Shown here: positions 12,508 to 25,837 of the stretch, in pieces
How the letters are laid out: each line of letters opens with the position of its first letter
Numbering within the stretch: position 1 is the first letter of the stretch
Translations under genes and position numbers: made by a program
The notes under the pieces: model-generated
Database searches by the model: none
The model's input: only the letters and a program-made list of their open reading frames with translations
Told to the model about the DNA's origin: nothing
Assembly: GCA_037039685.1 (NCBI GenBank)
Contig: JAWNGF010000002.1
Span: 1,426,001-1,490,000, forward strand
Reading direction: 5' to 3'
Length of the DNA stretch: 64,000 nt
Source: Ceratobasidium sp. AG-K
Taxonomy: Eukaryota > Basidiomycota > Agaricomycetes > Cantharellales > Ceratobasidiaceae

Positions 12508-15500
12508 CTAACGGCGACCGTTTTTTGCTGGGGCTTTCCCTGGAGCCTTCCCTTGTGGTTTCCCGGCTGGTGCCTTCTTCTTCTTGGGACGATCGGAAGT
12601 ATCTGATTCATGGCCCCGCCCGCTCTCGCGTGCTTTGCTATCGGACTTGGCTGCCTTCTTTTCAAGAGCTAGGGGTCGGAATGAGCCAAGTACCAGTGAG
12701 ATTGATTGCAGAACACCTACTGTCCCAGTCGTCACCGCTATCGTCGTCCAAGTCAGAACCACTGCCGTCGTCGTCATCGCTCGCGTCGTCGTCATCACCA
12801 AACTCGCTCTCGTCCGAATCAGTTGAGCTCGGCAACGACCCATCGCTCTCGGCCTCAAACTCGGACTCAGTCTCAGAGTCATCCGAGCCGCTCTGAAGAA
12901 CATGTTAGTGTAAGGAGCTCGTTGTAAGCTTAGGATTCTGGAAGAAGCATACCTTATCAGAGCCACCGCCGCCTGTTCCACCCAAAAAGCTCCACCCCCC
13001 GTCACGGAAGAACTCGAGTGGATTTTCATTGATCGTCTTCATGATCTGGCCCCAATTCAAGTTGACAGGTCCTTCAGCCATAGGAATTTCAACAGAACTG
13101 TGAAGGGTATGTTAGCTGCAATATCCACTGAACTTGGAATTTGTCCAACGTACTCGAGCCATTCCTTAACGCTGTCCAGTTGCTTAGTTGGAATAGAATT
13201 AATGTGTTGAGGTGTCCTTGAAAAGTCGTTGAAAATGAAGATGAGGTCGAATTGTTTGAGTCCGAACTGCACACGCTCGAGGGAAGCAATTTCAATCTCG
13301 GACAACGTGACGACAAGGAACGGCGGGTCGTAGAGTTGTACGAGGCAATCGGTGGTAGGCTGGAGCTTGACATTGGTGCGGAAAGGTACACCTTCGAACT
13401 CGAGCTCCCGGAATGGAATGTCGACCTCCAAGCTTTCAGGGCCGGACTATGAGTGTGAAGGGACGTTCTCAATCAGGTGGGCCAGCTTACTAACCCGACT
13501 TTGGCTTACCGCTTCCGCAATCTTTTCCGCAAAGTGTTTGAATTCTTTGTTAAGTTGTTGCCTCCTCTTGCGTTCGTTTTGTTCCAATTCGATTTCGTCC
13601 TCATCACCATATCGATATTTGCGTTTCCGGTTTCCGGTTTCGTCAAACTGGACATCGGAGGCTTCTCGATAGAATTGAACATCCTAAGTACCTAGTTCAG
13701 CTTTGCTCGATCGAGAACATCGAGTAATCTCCCAGCTTGCCTTGGATTTTCGCTTCCCGATGATGATGGGAGATTTCAGATGGCAGTGGATGACAACGAG
13801 CATCTCGTTGTCGCAGGGCCCAAAGAAGAGGTGCTTGATGTTTGAGAACAAGATGTCTGTGTAACGTGTTCAAGGGTTAGTCCGGCTCAAGTGAGAATCG
13901 GGAAGTTACGAACCAATCTTCTGTCCCGCGGCTCCGAGATACCTAATGCCGTTCGAATGGATCTCGACTTCACCTGGAAGGCGCTTGCCGTCCAAGGCCG
14001 GTCGGACAAACACTTCAGGCAGTTTGGTGGGTCTCCGACCTAACAAGATTTACAAGATTAGGCGAATATAATGGGGTTGGTATCAGGATACGTACCTTTG
14101 ATTTCGATGAGATCGGCTTGCTCAACAACGTCTGCAAGTGCCTTCTTCTCTTGCTCGCGTTTATTGACCTCCTTCTTGAGCTCGGTGATTTGTTTGGCGA
14201 GGTCATCGAAGTGAACCGCATCAGCCGAACGGTAGGTCAAAGAACGAATGAATGTTGCATCTGGGTCTTCAAAAGGCTGTCAAGCAATCAACATCACGTT
14301 TACCGGCATAAACACGGCAAATACACTTACCGTATCCTCCTTTCGTCCTGTCAGCTGACCAGGAGACTGGAAGTTGATTCGTAGATAGGTAAATTCACCC
14401 TCGTCAAGCTTGCTAACATTTTTGATCGTGTTGATATGGAACGGCACGGCGAACCCATGGACTGGTACGACGATAGACATATTACGCCTGTCGACGTGAA
14501 TCTATAGTAGTGCGTTAGCGCGTCATTCACCCACGGTAACATATGGCGCTTACCCTCAGAGAATCGACCTCTTTGGGCAATCCCGCCTCGCCTTTGTAGC
14601 TCTGGAACCTCTTCCAAGTCTTGCGCTCTTTGCCGCCAGTGCCACCTTCATCGTCTGCGAATCGGTCTAACCCGTCCGCCAACCGTTGCGCGTGAAGCTC
14701 CCGCTGGTGAGCTGTGATCCGGGCCAGCGTCGAGGCCGATGTGTCTTGCTCTTGAGACTGCTGACGAGTCTTGTTACGCAAGACCTTGGAGCCCACGACC
14801 TTTCCGTTGGGCGACACTGGTTTCTTGGCGGAAGCAGGCTTGGATTTACTCTTCGAGGGGGAGTCAGCCTTTGCCTTCGACTTGGAGTCTGCTTCGTCCT
14901 ATAAGCGCGGTTAGGTCAGGCTGAGAAAGCGGCTTCGTGTGGAATTAAATGTACCTGGAAGAAGAACATAACCTCATCTGTCGCTTTGGTGCCCTCTGTC
15001 AAACACACGGCCTTTTCTTGTCCCACTTTCACAGTGTCGCTGACAAGGATGGCATACCTAATGGGAAAATAATTAATGCAAAGCTTGTGTGATTTTCTCT
15101 TGATGCTTACTTGTTTCCATCCTTGTCTTCCAAATCAGAGAACCCGATTGAAAGGTTGAAAATCATCCCGGCCTTGACTTGGCGTGCGTTCTTCGGCGAA
15201 AGTAGATACGAGCTGTCACGGTACTCGAGACCCATCTACTTCACCATGAGTAAATTGTCCTTTAGCCACGCAATAACAAACGTACCCCAAAGCCCACGTT
15301 CTTTGTAAAATGCTTTTCTAACTCAGGTTTTTTCTGCTTGATGTAAGAAATTGCGTGTGCATATACATCTTTCGCAGGCGTGCCATCTCGAAGTTTCGAC
15401 AAGAGCTCGCTCTGCAGGCTCAATGTAAACGAATATATGCCTTCTTGTTCCTAAGCGCCCAGATGTTGTTTAGCCTAGCCACGCAGGGATGCCCGAGATG

Positions 15501-16751
15501 AAACTACCTTAGATGGATCCACAAAGAACGTGCGGCTAACATGCGCAGAGTAACCCTTATACCGAATGCTAATAGTACCGAGGATAACGCCCTTGTGAGC
15601 GAGCGGCTCAGAGCTAGGCTCAACCCCTACGCGAAGGTCGTATCCTGAACTGCGCGATTGGATAACAGGCAAGAACGTAAGCTCAGCCGACGAAAAATCG
15701 ACCTACAGGAGGGTAAGCGTAACCCACCATACAATACCATAACTCGACTCACGTTGGACAAGTGCTTATTTTTTGACCACACACGCATATCAGGTCCTTT
15801 TTCCCCTCCATCCAAACGGCTTTCTAGCTGCCTCGCGAAGGTCTCATGGGAAATAGGAGATTGACGGTCAAGGATAAGCTCTAGCTTGGACGCAAGCTGA
15901 TGGGTCATTAAAGTCGAGGAGAGATGTGCGGCGGTTCGCACGTGTTTCTGTGGCGGGAGGTGTTATTCTGCTGCGCGTCTCTCCCGCGCGAACGCGTGAC
16001 TTACCAACTCCTCCTCGTCCTTGATGGCCATCATACTTCCGAGCGCCGCGGAGATGTCGACGACTTCGGGCTTGCCTGCGTGCTCCTCCAGGGCCTTGTT
16101 CCACTCTTCAATAATCCGGCCCGTCTGGTGTTCTTTGGGCAAGCCACCAATTCGTTTCTGCCAACAAGTCAGACATCCTATGTTGAAAAGCCTTTATGAA
16201 TGCAACAGACCAGAGCACCTAGCGCCTCTGCCAGTTGCTTGGGTGCTTCGTTGGGGCCGTCCTTTGCTTTCGCCATGATGAAAATTTCGACAGGGATGGG
16301 TGGTTTGGGTATCTCAAGCTGGCGCAGAATTTTGGCTGGCCGAGTTTAGAAATAGATATACTACTGGCCACGAGACTTCGCTCACCCTTTGTGGATGAAC
16401 ACAAGAAATAGATCTTTTCTTTGGCAAGGACCATAAGTGTAAGAGGGAACTCATAACCAAGGAGCCACGTCTGGTTGGGGGTAAGATAGATCAACTACGC
16501 GCGTATGAATCAACATACCTGCAGAGCAGTGCTTTTTCGCAGCATTTCTTCCTCGACTGGGTCGCCTACCGCAATTTGGAGCGCGTCGAGACCGGCCAGT
16601 GCCTCGAACTCGGTTAACTTGTGCGAATTCTGAGTTGAGGCTTAGCTTGTACTGGTATATGACAAACCGAAATTCGTACCCATGCTGAGAAAACCGCAGC
16701 AGCTCGAGTGTAGAACTGCTGCACGTTAAGCTCGACACTGTTGTTGGACAT
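12508..16751 (-). CDS. SPT16: FACT complex subunit SPT16 (histone chaperone)
   Basis: FACT (SPT16 with POB3/SSRP1) loosens and rebuilds nucleosomes during transcription and replication. The start at 16751 ([20 protein letters not shown]) opens the inactive aminopeptidase-like N-terminal domain, continuing through [20 protein letters not shown] near 16450 and the exons at 15900-15100. The dimerisation and PH-like middle domains follow at 14900-13700. A diagnostic middle-domain stretch is at 13431-13100: [20 protein letters not shown] and [20 protein letters not shown]. The C-terminus is the expected acidic Asp/Glu/Ser tail (12900-12700) followed by a Lys-rich end, [19 protein letters not shown], to the stop at 12508. 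About fifteen exons; total length of about 1,040 residues matches the family. Very confident identification; some exon borders are approximate. Confidence 0.95.
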
Positions 16752-17020
16752 GGTGGATCAAGACAGACAAGTCCCGAACACGAACAGGCCTCGTCCAATG
16801 AACTTGGATCCTGATTCACGATGATCAAGCGCCCGGCGCTAAATTCTCCTTCAGTAAAATCCACCGAAATCCGGCGGTTTAGTACCCACGTCGACATTGC
16901 GGTATTAGAATGAATTATTGTGCAAGACACAGAGGGAAGAGAATGGGTGTCGAGTACACCCATCACCACTTCAGTGTGCGAGAACAAAAGGTAACAAGTG
17001 CTAATATGACCATTAAATAT

Positions 17021-18631
<1,611 letters not shown>

Positions 18632-18777
18632 GATATACTAAAGTGTTAGGGTGGAAGGCGGTAGATATTGTCAAGGACGCGCGTCGCTGAAGTATCTCAC
18701 GTGATCCCGTTCATCCTGCTGATTCAGCTCACCTCTCAGCACTGCCACGCCAGCTCAACCACTTTGCAACCTCCACC
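18632..18777. promoter_or_regulatory. Bidirectional promoter between RPT2 and SDE2
   Basis: Only 146 bp separate the start codons of RPT2 (minus) and SDE2 (plus), so both promoters and 5' leaders must share this stretch or overlap. It is pyrimidine-rich towards SDE2. No individual element is assigned with confidence. Confidence 0.6.
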
Positions 18778-19710
18778 ATGCATTACACTACTTTGCTTGT
18801 CAATACAATTTCACCTTTCTCCTCTCTTGCATTCCAAGTTCCCAGTTCTACTCCACTCGTCTCTATCGAGCCTATTCTTGCTTCTCGCTATCCCGACTTG
18901 CCATACCATGCTCTTTCCCTCGCCTCGCTCAGTGGCTTAGACTTGTCCTCTGATGCGCCGCTTTCGACTCTTTCCAACTGGGGGAGACTTAGTTACCCTG
19001 AGACTTATGCCCAGTCTACCTGGTGGAAAGGGAGGTTTCGGGTCCCAGCTTCGTGCTGCTGGTGGACGTATGAGCAGCCAAAAGGCCAGCAACAACGATA
19101 GCTGCCGCGACTTGAACGGAAGGAGATTGAGCACAGTCAAGGAGGCCAAAAAGTAAGGTGTTCTTGCGTTCGATGACATTGAATTTTGCTTACTTTTATC
19201 TAGGATGGCTGCTTACCTTGAAGGAGAACCAGAACGCAAGAAAGCTGCCGCGGAAGAGAAACGTGCAAAGCTGGAGGCTCTGGAGAAACAACTTGGCATT
19301 GCCCCGGGTGAAAGTAGCAAAGTGGGCGAATCATCTGCACAGGCGGGCCAGAAGCACCGGTTCGACGATACCGAGTATCTTGAACAGAGCAGGGAGATCA
19401 ACGACGGAGTTAAGAGCGCCGTTACGGCTGGTAAGTCGCATGGCTCCCTTGCCAGCCGCAAACTAACCTTTATCCAGGGCTCCTCAAGAAGCGTAAAAAG
19501 GCGAAAACCTCGCCTCCCGCCGAGCCAGCACCAAAGTCCACCAAAGTAGCTGAGCCTGCAGCAGAGTCCAAACCTACCTCTTCAGAAGAGCCAGCCTCGG
19601 CTGCACCTGCGATTCTCGAATCGGTCACGGAGAGCATCCTTGGTTCATCTGCCACTCCTGGCGTCGTTGTGGGTGCGAGTGTTGCCGCAGGTGTTGCTGC
19701 TGGTGCATAA
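18778..19710 (+). CDS. SDE2: SDE2-like ubiquitin-fold splicing/genome-stability factor
   Basis: SDE2 is made as a ubiquitin-like precursor cut after a diglycine; the released fragment joins the spliceosome (fission yeast) or the replication machinery (human). The N-terminal part from ATG 18778 gives a beta-rich ubiquitin-like segment. Then comes [20 protein letters not shown] with the signature GG/KGG processing site (about 19017-19060), followed by [20 protein letters not shown] and a Lys/Glu helix. Introns at 19153-19203 and 19431-19477 restore frame; the stop is at 19708-19710. The tail is Ala/Pro/Ser-rich. The ubiquitin-like part and the GGKGG part are in different frames: a one-base change near the G run at 18980-18984 is needed to join them, because introns placed there would remove conserved sequence. 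See findings. Confidence 0.85.
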
Positions 19711-20235
19711 ATCACGGACATGTCATTTTAATCGATGTAATTGTATGGACTTGCTTGTAAAGCATGCACTTGGAATTGGAATCGTTGCTCGTCTAACTTT
19801 CGGCTCAGACCATGCTGTAAGAAATGACGAAAGGTAGATTTGCATCCGGGTCGGGGTCTGAACGCACCCGTTTTGTGCTTGTCTGATGGGAAGAATTCAA
19901 GTTGTTGCTTTGTGTGCCACGAACGTCACTCGGGCTCCCACCGCAACCTCTGTCTTTCGACCGTCACATTGCTTTTCCAACCGCTTTCCCAGTCCTCGCC
20001 ACTACTCTGTATCTCGGTGCAAGGCGTTGCTGTTGTACATCAGCCTGATGATCACGAACCAAACGAGCTGCTGAAATACCTTTCGAAGAACATCTCCCTG
20101 GTTTCTATACCACAGGCTATCATTTGACCATTTGTATCTTATATTCGCATTTGTACCGCTCGAGCGCTCAGCCTTGTGGGCATCCTCACACCCCAACACA
20201 CACCTAATTGAAGTTTCTATTTTCGTTCAACACCA
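19711..20235. other. Intergenic between SDE2 and ANCHR-like gene
   Basis: Tandem plus-strand genes flank it. It should contain the SDE2 3' UTR and the promoter of the next gene. No coding sequence supported. Confidence 0.4.
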
Positions 20236-21897
20236 ATGCCTGCCTTTGACGACCTCGAAGCCCGTCTAGCCGCTCTCAGGCCAGCACCCAATGTCGATCC
20301 AATTACACCCAAGGAGCCAGCGCCTACATCCAACGCACTGGGTCTGGATGAAGAAATGGTCTCCAAGCTCCGTATGCTCGGCATTGACCCCAAGAACCTC
20401 CCGGCGCCAGCGAGTGACACCGAAGGAGGTCACGACTCCGAGGCAAGCTATCAGCGTCTACCACCCGCAAACTGACTTTGTTTGACCAAGGCAGCGCCAC
20501 AGATAGAGCGATATCTTGCGTCGGACGACTGGCGCTCCGAAGCCACCCAATCAGACCGAGAGTCTAGTGCACTCACAGATGGCGAGCTCAGCGGTCTCGA
20601 GTCTCCCCTCTCGCTCGACTTGAGCTCGCCGACGACCCCACTTCGTACCCCACTCGCACGCTTGCCTGACCGCAATGCTACGCTGCGAGCCAAGGATCAT
20701 CGGCAGCTGCTGGCACTCGCCGAATCCATTTCGAGCGAGAATATGTTTGATTCCGACCGTGCCGAATCGCCCGTACCGCATTTGCACCCCCCAGTCGGCC
20801 GTAAACGCCGTGTGAAGAAGGAGCGGGATTTGAGCTTGTCGTCAGCAAGCTTGAGCGCCGATGACGAGCTGGATGAGGAAGACGAGGACGATGAGGAAGT
20901 CATGGAGACTCTCGCTCGTGTGCGGGACCAGCTCAGGCTGGAGGCCGATAGCGAGGATGGCGACATGTCTGATTCGCTCGGCAGTCAAGTTGAGGTGGGA
21001 CCGCCAGGACACACCCCGCCTCCCTCAAGAATGGGCCGCAAAGGGAGCACAACGCCTCCCCGCGTCGCTGCGACGGCTAGGGCAAAGTCATCGCTCCCCA
21101 CTTCGTCCCCTGGTCGTACCTTACGAACTCTGAGCCCTCACACTGGCATACTTGACCTAGGTCAGGAAGGAAGTGAAGCCCGCACTCCTCCAGCCAATGC
21201 ACCCTCGGATTTGCCCTCTGGAGAGACCGAACCCACTACTCCTGGACCTATTCACTCCCGGCGCCCTCTGCCCGACATTGAAACCACAGAGTCGTCCGAG
21301 TCGCTCGAAGACGACCTGGCTTCTGCACTTTCCACGACTGTCTTCCGCACCCCCGAGAAGCACAGGCCAAAGCTACCTTCAGAGTCAGACGACGCACAGG
21401 TCGACCGTTACACGTCCTTACTCAACAACCTCGCTAGCCCCTCTCGACAACCTACCAACCCATTTGATAACCCTTCGTTGACGGCTCCAAAGACCTTGGT
21501 AACTAGCGAGTCGGATAGTGAAGAGTCGAAGCGTGCCAACAGTGTCTTTGCAAAGCTTGAAGGGCTTCATCCCCAGAGTGGAATTCCAACAGTCCCAGTT
21601 GTCACAGCCAAGGTCCCAGGAGTTCCGAAACTTGATATTGAAGGGTGGAGAGCGACCAGAGACGAGGATCCCGACTCCTGGTGCTGTAAGTACCTGCCAC
21701 TGAAATTCCTACACTTGCCTAACTTGAGACCAGGCATTTGTAACGCCGATGCAACGCTCCAGTGTACGGCAGAGCCTTGCGATGGTGATCTCTACTGCAA
21801 GAAGTGCTTTGCCGAGGGTCACCCAAACCTCGATCCAGAGATGAGCAAGCACAAACCCAATGCGTGGACACCCAAGGACGCAAAGACCCCCACCTGA
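20236..21897 (+). CDS. ANCHR/ZFYVE19-like B-box zinc protein
   Basis: Human ANCHR holds VPS4 at the midbody in the abscission (NoCut) checkpoint. Here the extreme N-terminus carries DDLEARLAALR, matching the MIT-interacting MIM1 pattern (LxxRLxxL). The C-terminus has a zinc-binding B-box-like module: WCCICNADATLQC, then EPCDGDLYCKKCF and EGHPNLDP with further His residues. The roughly 400 residues between are acidic, Ser/Pro-rich and disordered (including DELDEEDEDDEEVMET). Intron 1 (20443-20490) uses a GC donor (GAG|GCAAGC) and keeps frame. Intron 2 (21686-21733) splits a zinc-ligand Cys codon. The stop ends at 21897. The domain pair supports an ANCHR-type ESCRT regulator; function in fungi is inference. 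Confidence 0.75.
20443..20490 (+). other. GC-AG intron in ANCHR-like gene
   Basis: 48-nt intron with donor GAG|GCAAGC and acceptor CAAG|GCAGCG. Only this choice joins the DTEGGHDSE exon to AAPQIERYLASDDW in frame without a stop. GC-AG introns are a known minor splice class. Confidence 0.7.
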
Positions 21898-22673
21898 GAA
21901 ACCCACACTTCGAGCCGTCTGTTCGCTATTGTATAAATTCTCATTGTTTGTAACGAATGAACTTCCCAGCTCTAATCATAGTTGCTCTCTGACATCTCTA
22001 CTCGCCCCTATATTACTGTAAGCGTATACGTTTCCCACCCCGCACCGGAGAAAATTTGCCCCTATCATACTGAGATTTGCCGGGATCGAGGATGGTAAAT
22101 CCTAGCCGATCATGTGATCTCTCGTGGACTCGCGCTTCCCGCTCATCCTCTACCACAACCTTTATGTTATCCTCCATTATTATCGTCTCCCTAAGAAAGC
22201 CAGGCTATATCCACAAAACGGGTTCCCCACTCCCATACTTAGGACGAGGGGGTTGCCGCCGAGCGTCACCTCGCGTACTCCTCACCTTTGCACCGTGGCC
22301 ACAACGTGTTTGAACTCTAAAAACACCTGTTCGCTCGAGGGGCCAGACTAGCGCTCGTTGGGATGAGCAGAACATTCATATTCGCCATCGTTGCCCAAAT
22401 AACAGCTTCTCATCACCGAGAGAATGCCCCCCGGTTTGTTTAGAACAACCCCCGGCCCGTGATTACTTGGCCCCGAGCGTGTCCGCTTTTATCCTGGCTC
22501 AGCACGACTACCGAACTGACCCTTGCCACGCGACGTTTCATCGATCGAAATGTGTTTCTACGCCTCGAGTGCGCCGAGCAAAGCAAAGGACAATCTTCAT
22601 GCGTTCCATAACAGTTTGACATCGGTGATTACAGCACCGGATTCATAGGGCATTCGCGCCGCATAAAGCCCAG
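21898..22673. other. Intergenic, about 0.8 kb
   Basis: No supported coding sequence. It separates two plus-strand genes. C-rich and mixed composition with no repeats noticed. Confidence 0.4.
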
Positions 22674-23786
22674 ATGTCGAGCCGCGGTCGCGCAAGCCGA
22701 CCACGACCACTAGCCATGTCGCTCCTCCGTAACCGACCTCCACGCCCACCCATGCGCACGAACACCGAGCTGTCCACCGAGGCTCTAACGAGCCAGCAGT
22801 CTGGAGCCAGTCTTGGGTCGTACGAAACCCGCCAGCGCACCCAGTTGATTGTCGACGGATTCTCTAATTTGGCGCTTTTGGTACGAACCCGTTTTCTCAC
22901 GGCGTTGTCAATACTGACCATCCCTGCAGGCCATCTTATTCAGCGGCGTGCAAGCCCAGTTCATTTCCGATACGAGCAGCGACAATTCGAATGCGCTAGC
23001 GGTCGCCACCAATGCGGTATTCTTTGGTGGTCTCATCCTTTCGGTCTGTAGCGCGCTCTTGGCTACACGTAAGTCATCACATACTATTCACCTCATAGCA
23101 ACTAAACATCACCTAAAGTATCCGGGAGATGGTTCTCCATCCTACGCGAAGACGACTCTGAATTCCTCTCCTCACACTGGCTCGCCGCTGAATCGCGTCA
23201 AAAGCCGCTTGCAATTAACGACTATCTCAAGTTCCAAAAAGAAACGTGGCTGAACAAGCTACCTCCGCAATTCCAGCAAACCTATTCACATCCCCTAAGT
23301 CCGGTACATTCTAATTCGGACTTTCGAGATTCGGGCACTGGTTTGGGGCTTCATGGCGCTACTACCGGTGGAGCAGGCACAATCACATCTTCCCCCGTCC
23401 AAGAAATGGGCATGATTGACATGGAAGCTGGGAAAGCGGGCTACAGGTCCTATGGACAAGCCCAGGCCCACCTCGCGCCGAATCCCCGAGAGCGCGACGT
23501 GCAATTTGTGATTAATATGATCGACGAAGAGATCCAAAGCGACGCCACGATCCGCGAGATGCTTGTGAGCAAGGTTTTGCTCGCTGGCGTAGCCGTGTGC
23601 TGTGGCGCGTTTGCGTTGTTTTGTGTAGGGATCGTGTTGCTGGTGTGGAATACCCAGCCAACGTCCGTTGCGATCTTTACGTCGGCACTGCTGGGGGTGA
23701 ATCTGATTATCATGCCTGGTTTCTTCTTGAAGCACCGGCACAAGCGGGTGATCAGTCAACTTGCGCTGGGCCGGGCTGCACTATAA
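22674..23786 (+). CDS. Multi-pass membrane protein of unknown function
   Basis: Three exons: 22674-22880, 22930-23068 and 23119-23786. The protein starts MSSRGRASRPRPLAMSLLRN. Hydrophobic segments are NLALLAILFSGVQAQFI, FFGGLILSVCSALLAT, VLLAGVAVCCGAFALFCVGI with following VLLVW, and IFTSALLGVNLIIMPGFFL, giving about four membrane spans. Between spans 2 and 3 is a soluble, probably cytosolic, loop of about 150 residues including LSGRWFSILREDDSEF and DYLKFQKETWLNKLPPQFQQ. Layout (paired helices, aqueous loop, paired helices) is reminiscent of basidiomycete-expanded membrane families such as DUF6535 proteins, but I cannot assign it. Frame is consistent through both introns, so the gene is real even though unnamed. 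Confidence 0.75.
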
Positions 23787-24150
23787 CGATGTGTAGATGT
23801 ATCTTAATTTTTTGGGTGTATGTATGAATACCATATCGAGATCGCGATGTACCCGAATTAGCGGGGGATCCACCACTTTCTACGATTTTAGGACTGATGG
23901 TCGACAACCTAAAACCCTAACAAGAACGACGATCTTAGAAGAACAAGTCCATTGATTAACGCGATCGTCCGAGTGCGAATAATTTACTTAAACCAAGTCT
24001 ATCAACTCCGATGCGATCAATAGCCTTACAAGTGAAAGGAGGATCTATAAATGGCAGACACGCCCAACTGTAATCCATACAGGTCAAACAGACATTAGTG
24101 AATGCATACACCGCGACAACGTACACGCCTATCCGTACAAGGCCAGAAAA
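23787..24150. other. Convergent 3' intergenic region
   Basis: Lies between the stop codons of two converging genes (membrane protein and SPT2). It is expected to contain both 3' UTRs and polyadenylation sites. Nothing else seen. Confidence 0.5.
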
Positions 24151-25837
24151 TTATGCACGCCCAGCAGCCTTTCTGCGGCGCTTGGCCTCCTCCCGACGAC
24201 GCTCCTCGGCCTCAGCTTCGGCATCTTCCAACTTCGCAAGGCGAGCACTAGTTGCGCAGTCAGCAGGTACGCCTCCGTAGGGCAAAACGACAGTACACAC
24301 CTCTGTTTCTCCTCACGCTCGAGATCCCGACCGGTCGCCTCCATGTCATCCTCGTCATCGCTGACCACATCGCGACTAAGGTATTCGGTACGCGACTTGC
24401 CGGGATTAATAATACTCCAAATATCGAAGCCGGCCCCGCCTCGTCCCCCACCGCCTGCACTCTTGCGAGCCCGACGGCGCTGGCGTTCCTCTTCCTCCGA
24501 ATCGTAATCCGATTCCGAGTCGTACGACCGACCACGCTTGGCTTGACTCGGAGCCGGTTTGGAGCTGGTAGCTGCAGGGCGGGGTCGGGCCGCAGAGGCG
24601 GATATGGGGGTGGGGATAGCCTGGCTGATCGGCGTACCACTAGTCTTGACGGTAACTCTGTATTCCTTGGGCGCAGCAGAGGATTTGGAGCCGCCGGTCA
24701 GGAGAGTGCTAGGTTTGGTCGCGACGATGATAGGTGCTGGTTTGGGAGGCGCAGGAGCGGCTGTTGTCCGTTTGGCCTGGGACTGAGTAGGAACTGCCGA
24801 ACCAGAGCGCGAACGGTCTTTTCCACGCTCTCGTTCTCGCTCCCTCTCACGTTCCCGCTCCCTCTCCCGCTCCCGTTCCCGGGCTTTACGCTCCTTCTCC
24901 CTGGCCTCTTCAGCGGCCAGTCTCTCCTGCTCCCGCTTTTCCCGTTCCTGTTTCTCGCGCTCCTTGTCCTTCTTGGTCGAAAACCAATCTCCAAACTTCT
25001 CCGCTTCGGTGCCCGTGATGACTTTCTTGATTTCGCTGCCACCACGTTTCTCCTGTAGATCCCTAGCGATCTCGTCAATCGACCGCATGTCGCGCTTGTT
25101 CTGGTTGAGCTTGATAAGACCGGACTCGGCCGCAAGTCGAGCACGGACAGACAGGCCGGAGCTGCCACCTCCCGAGGACCCTGAGCCCGCCTCAACGTTG
25201 AGAGCGCCGCCTGGTAGAAATGCACCCGCTTTCCGCTTCTTGGCTGCGTATTTCGAGCGAGAGGCCGAGTCGTCCCAGGATTTATTCAGCCTAGCACGCT
25301 TCTCCTCACGGGTGAGGGCCATTGCCCCCGTGGCAACAGGGTCATAGCTCGAGCCTCCGCCCGAAGATGACGTCTAAGACAGTAATCAGGAATTCAAACG
25401 CAAGGTCGTCAGGCCATGAGGACGCACCTTTGCACGTGAGCCTTCACCTCCGCCTCCGCCACCGCCGGTTGCACGGGGTCGTGACGCACTACTCGCCGAC
25501 TTGCCAGCCAACATGGCTCTTCCCTCCCGCTCCCGCTTCTCATCCAATTCCTTTTCCCTTCTCACCGCTGCATCTGCATCTGCTGCAGCTCGTTGCTTTG
25601 CCTTTTCCTCCTCTTCGAACCGGCGCTTGAGTCGCTCCTTTGCAGCCTCCCGTTCCTTGGCCTCTCGAGCGGCGGCTTCGGCCCGAGCAGCAGCCTGAGC
25701 CGCTTCTCGCTTTGCAACAGCCGCAGCGAGGTCCTGGGCGCGGTGTTGTTTTGGGTTTTGGAGAGTTTGATAAGGCTGGCAAACTACGTGGTGTTGAGTC
25801 AACCAACCAACAAAGAAACACAGTTACTCACGCTAGT
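24151..25837 (-). CDS. SPT2: SPT2-type histone chaperone
   Basis: SPT2 binds H3-H4 and limits histone loss behind elongating polymerase. The start ATG (25835-25837, MTS) is followed by an intron, then YQTLQNPKQHRAQDLAAAVA and a long charged coiled coil (AAAREAKEREAAKERLKRRF). The middle is basic and Ser/Pro-rich with a tract of alternating Arg-Glu residues near 24835-24900. The C-terminal SPT2 domain is diagnostic: FDIWSIINPGKSRTEYLSRD, VVSDDEDDMEATGRDLEREE, then a basic helix of KLEDAEAEAEERRREEAKRR type to the stop at 24151. Introns near 25800, 25375-25425 and 24250-24300. Strong call for the family; the exact border of the 25.4 kb intron is approximate. Confidence 0.9.
24835..24900 (-). 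repeat. Arg-Glu alternating low-complexity tract (CGx/GAG repeats) in SPT2
   Basis: Hexanucleotide-like tandem units encode a run of about twenty alternating R and E residues. Composition is typical of charged single-alpha-helix or RNA-binding RE/ER tracts. Confidence 0.8.

Noticed and set aside
24252..25058. Long plus-strand frame rich in Leu/Pro/Phe
   Set aside because: Antisense shadow of the SPT2 coding region.
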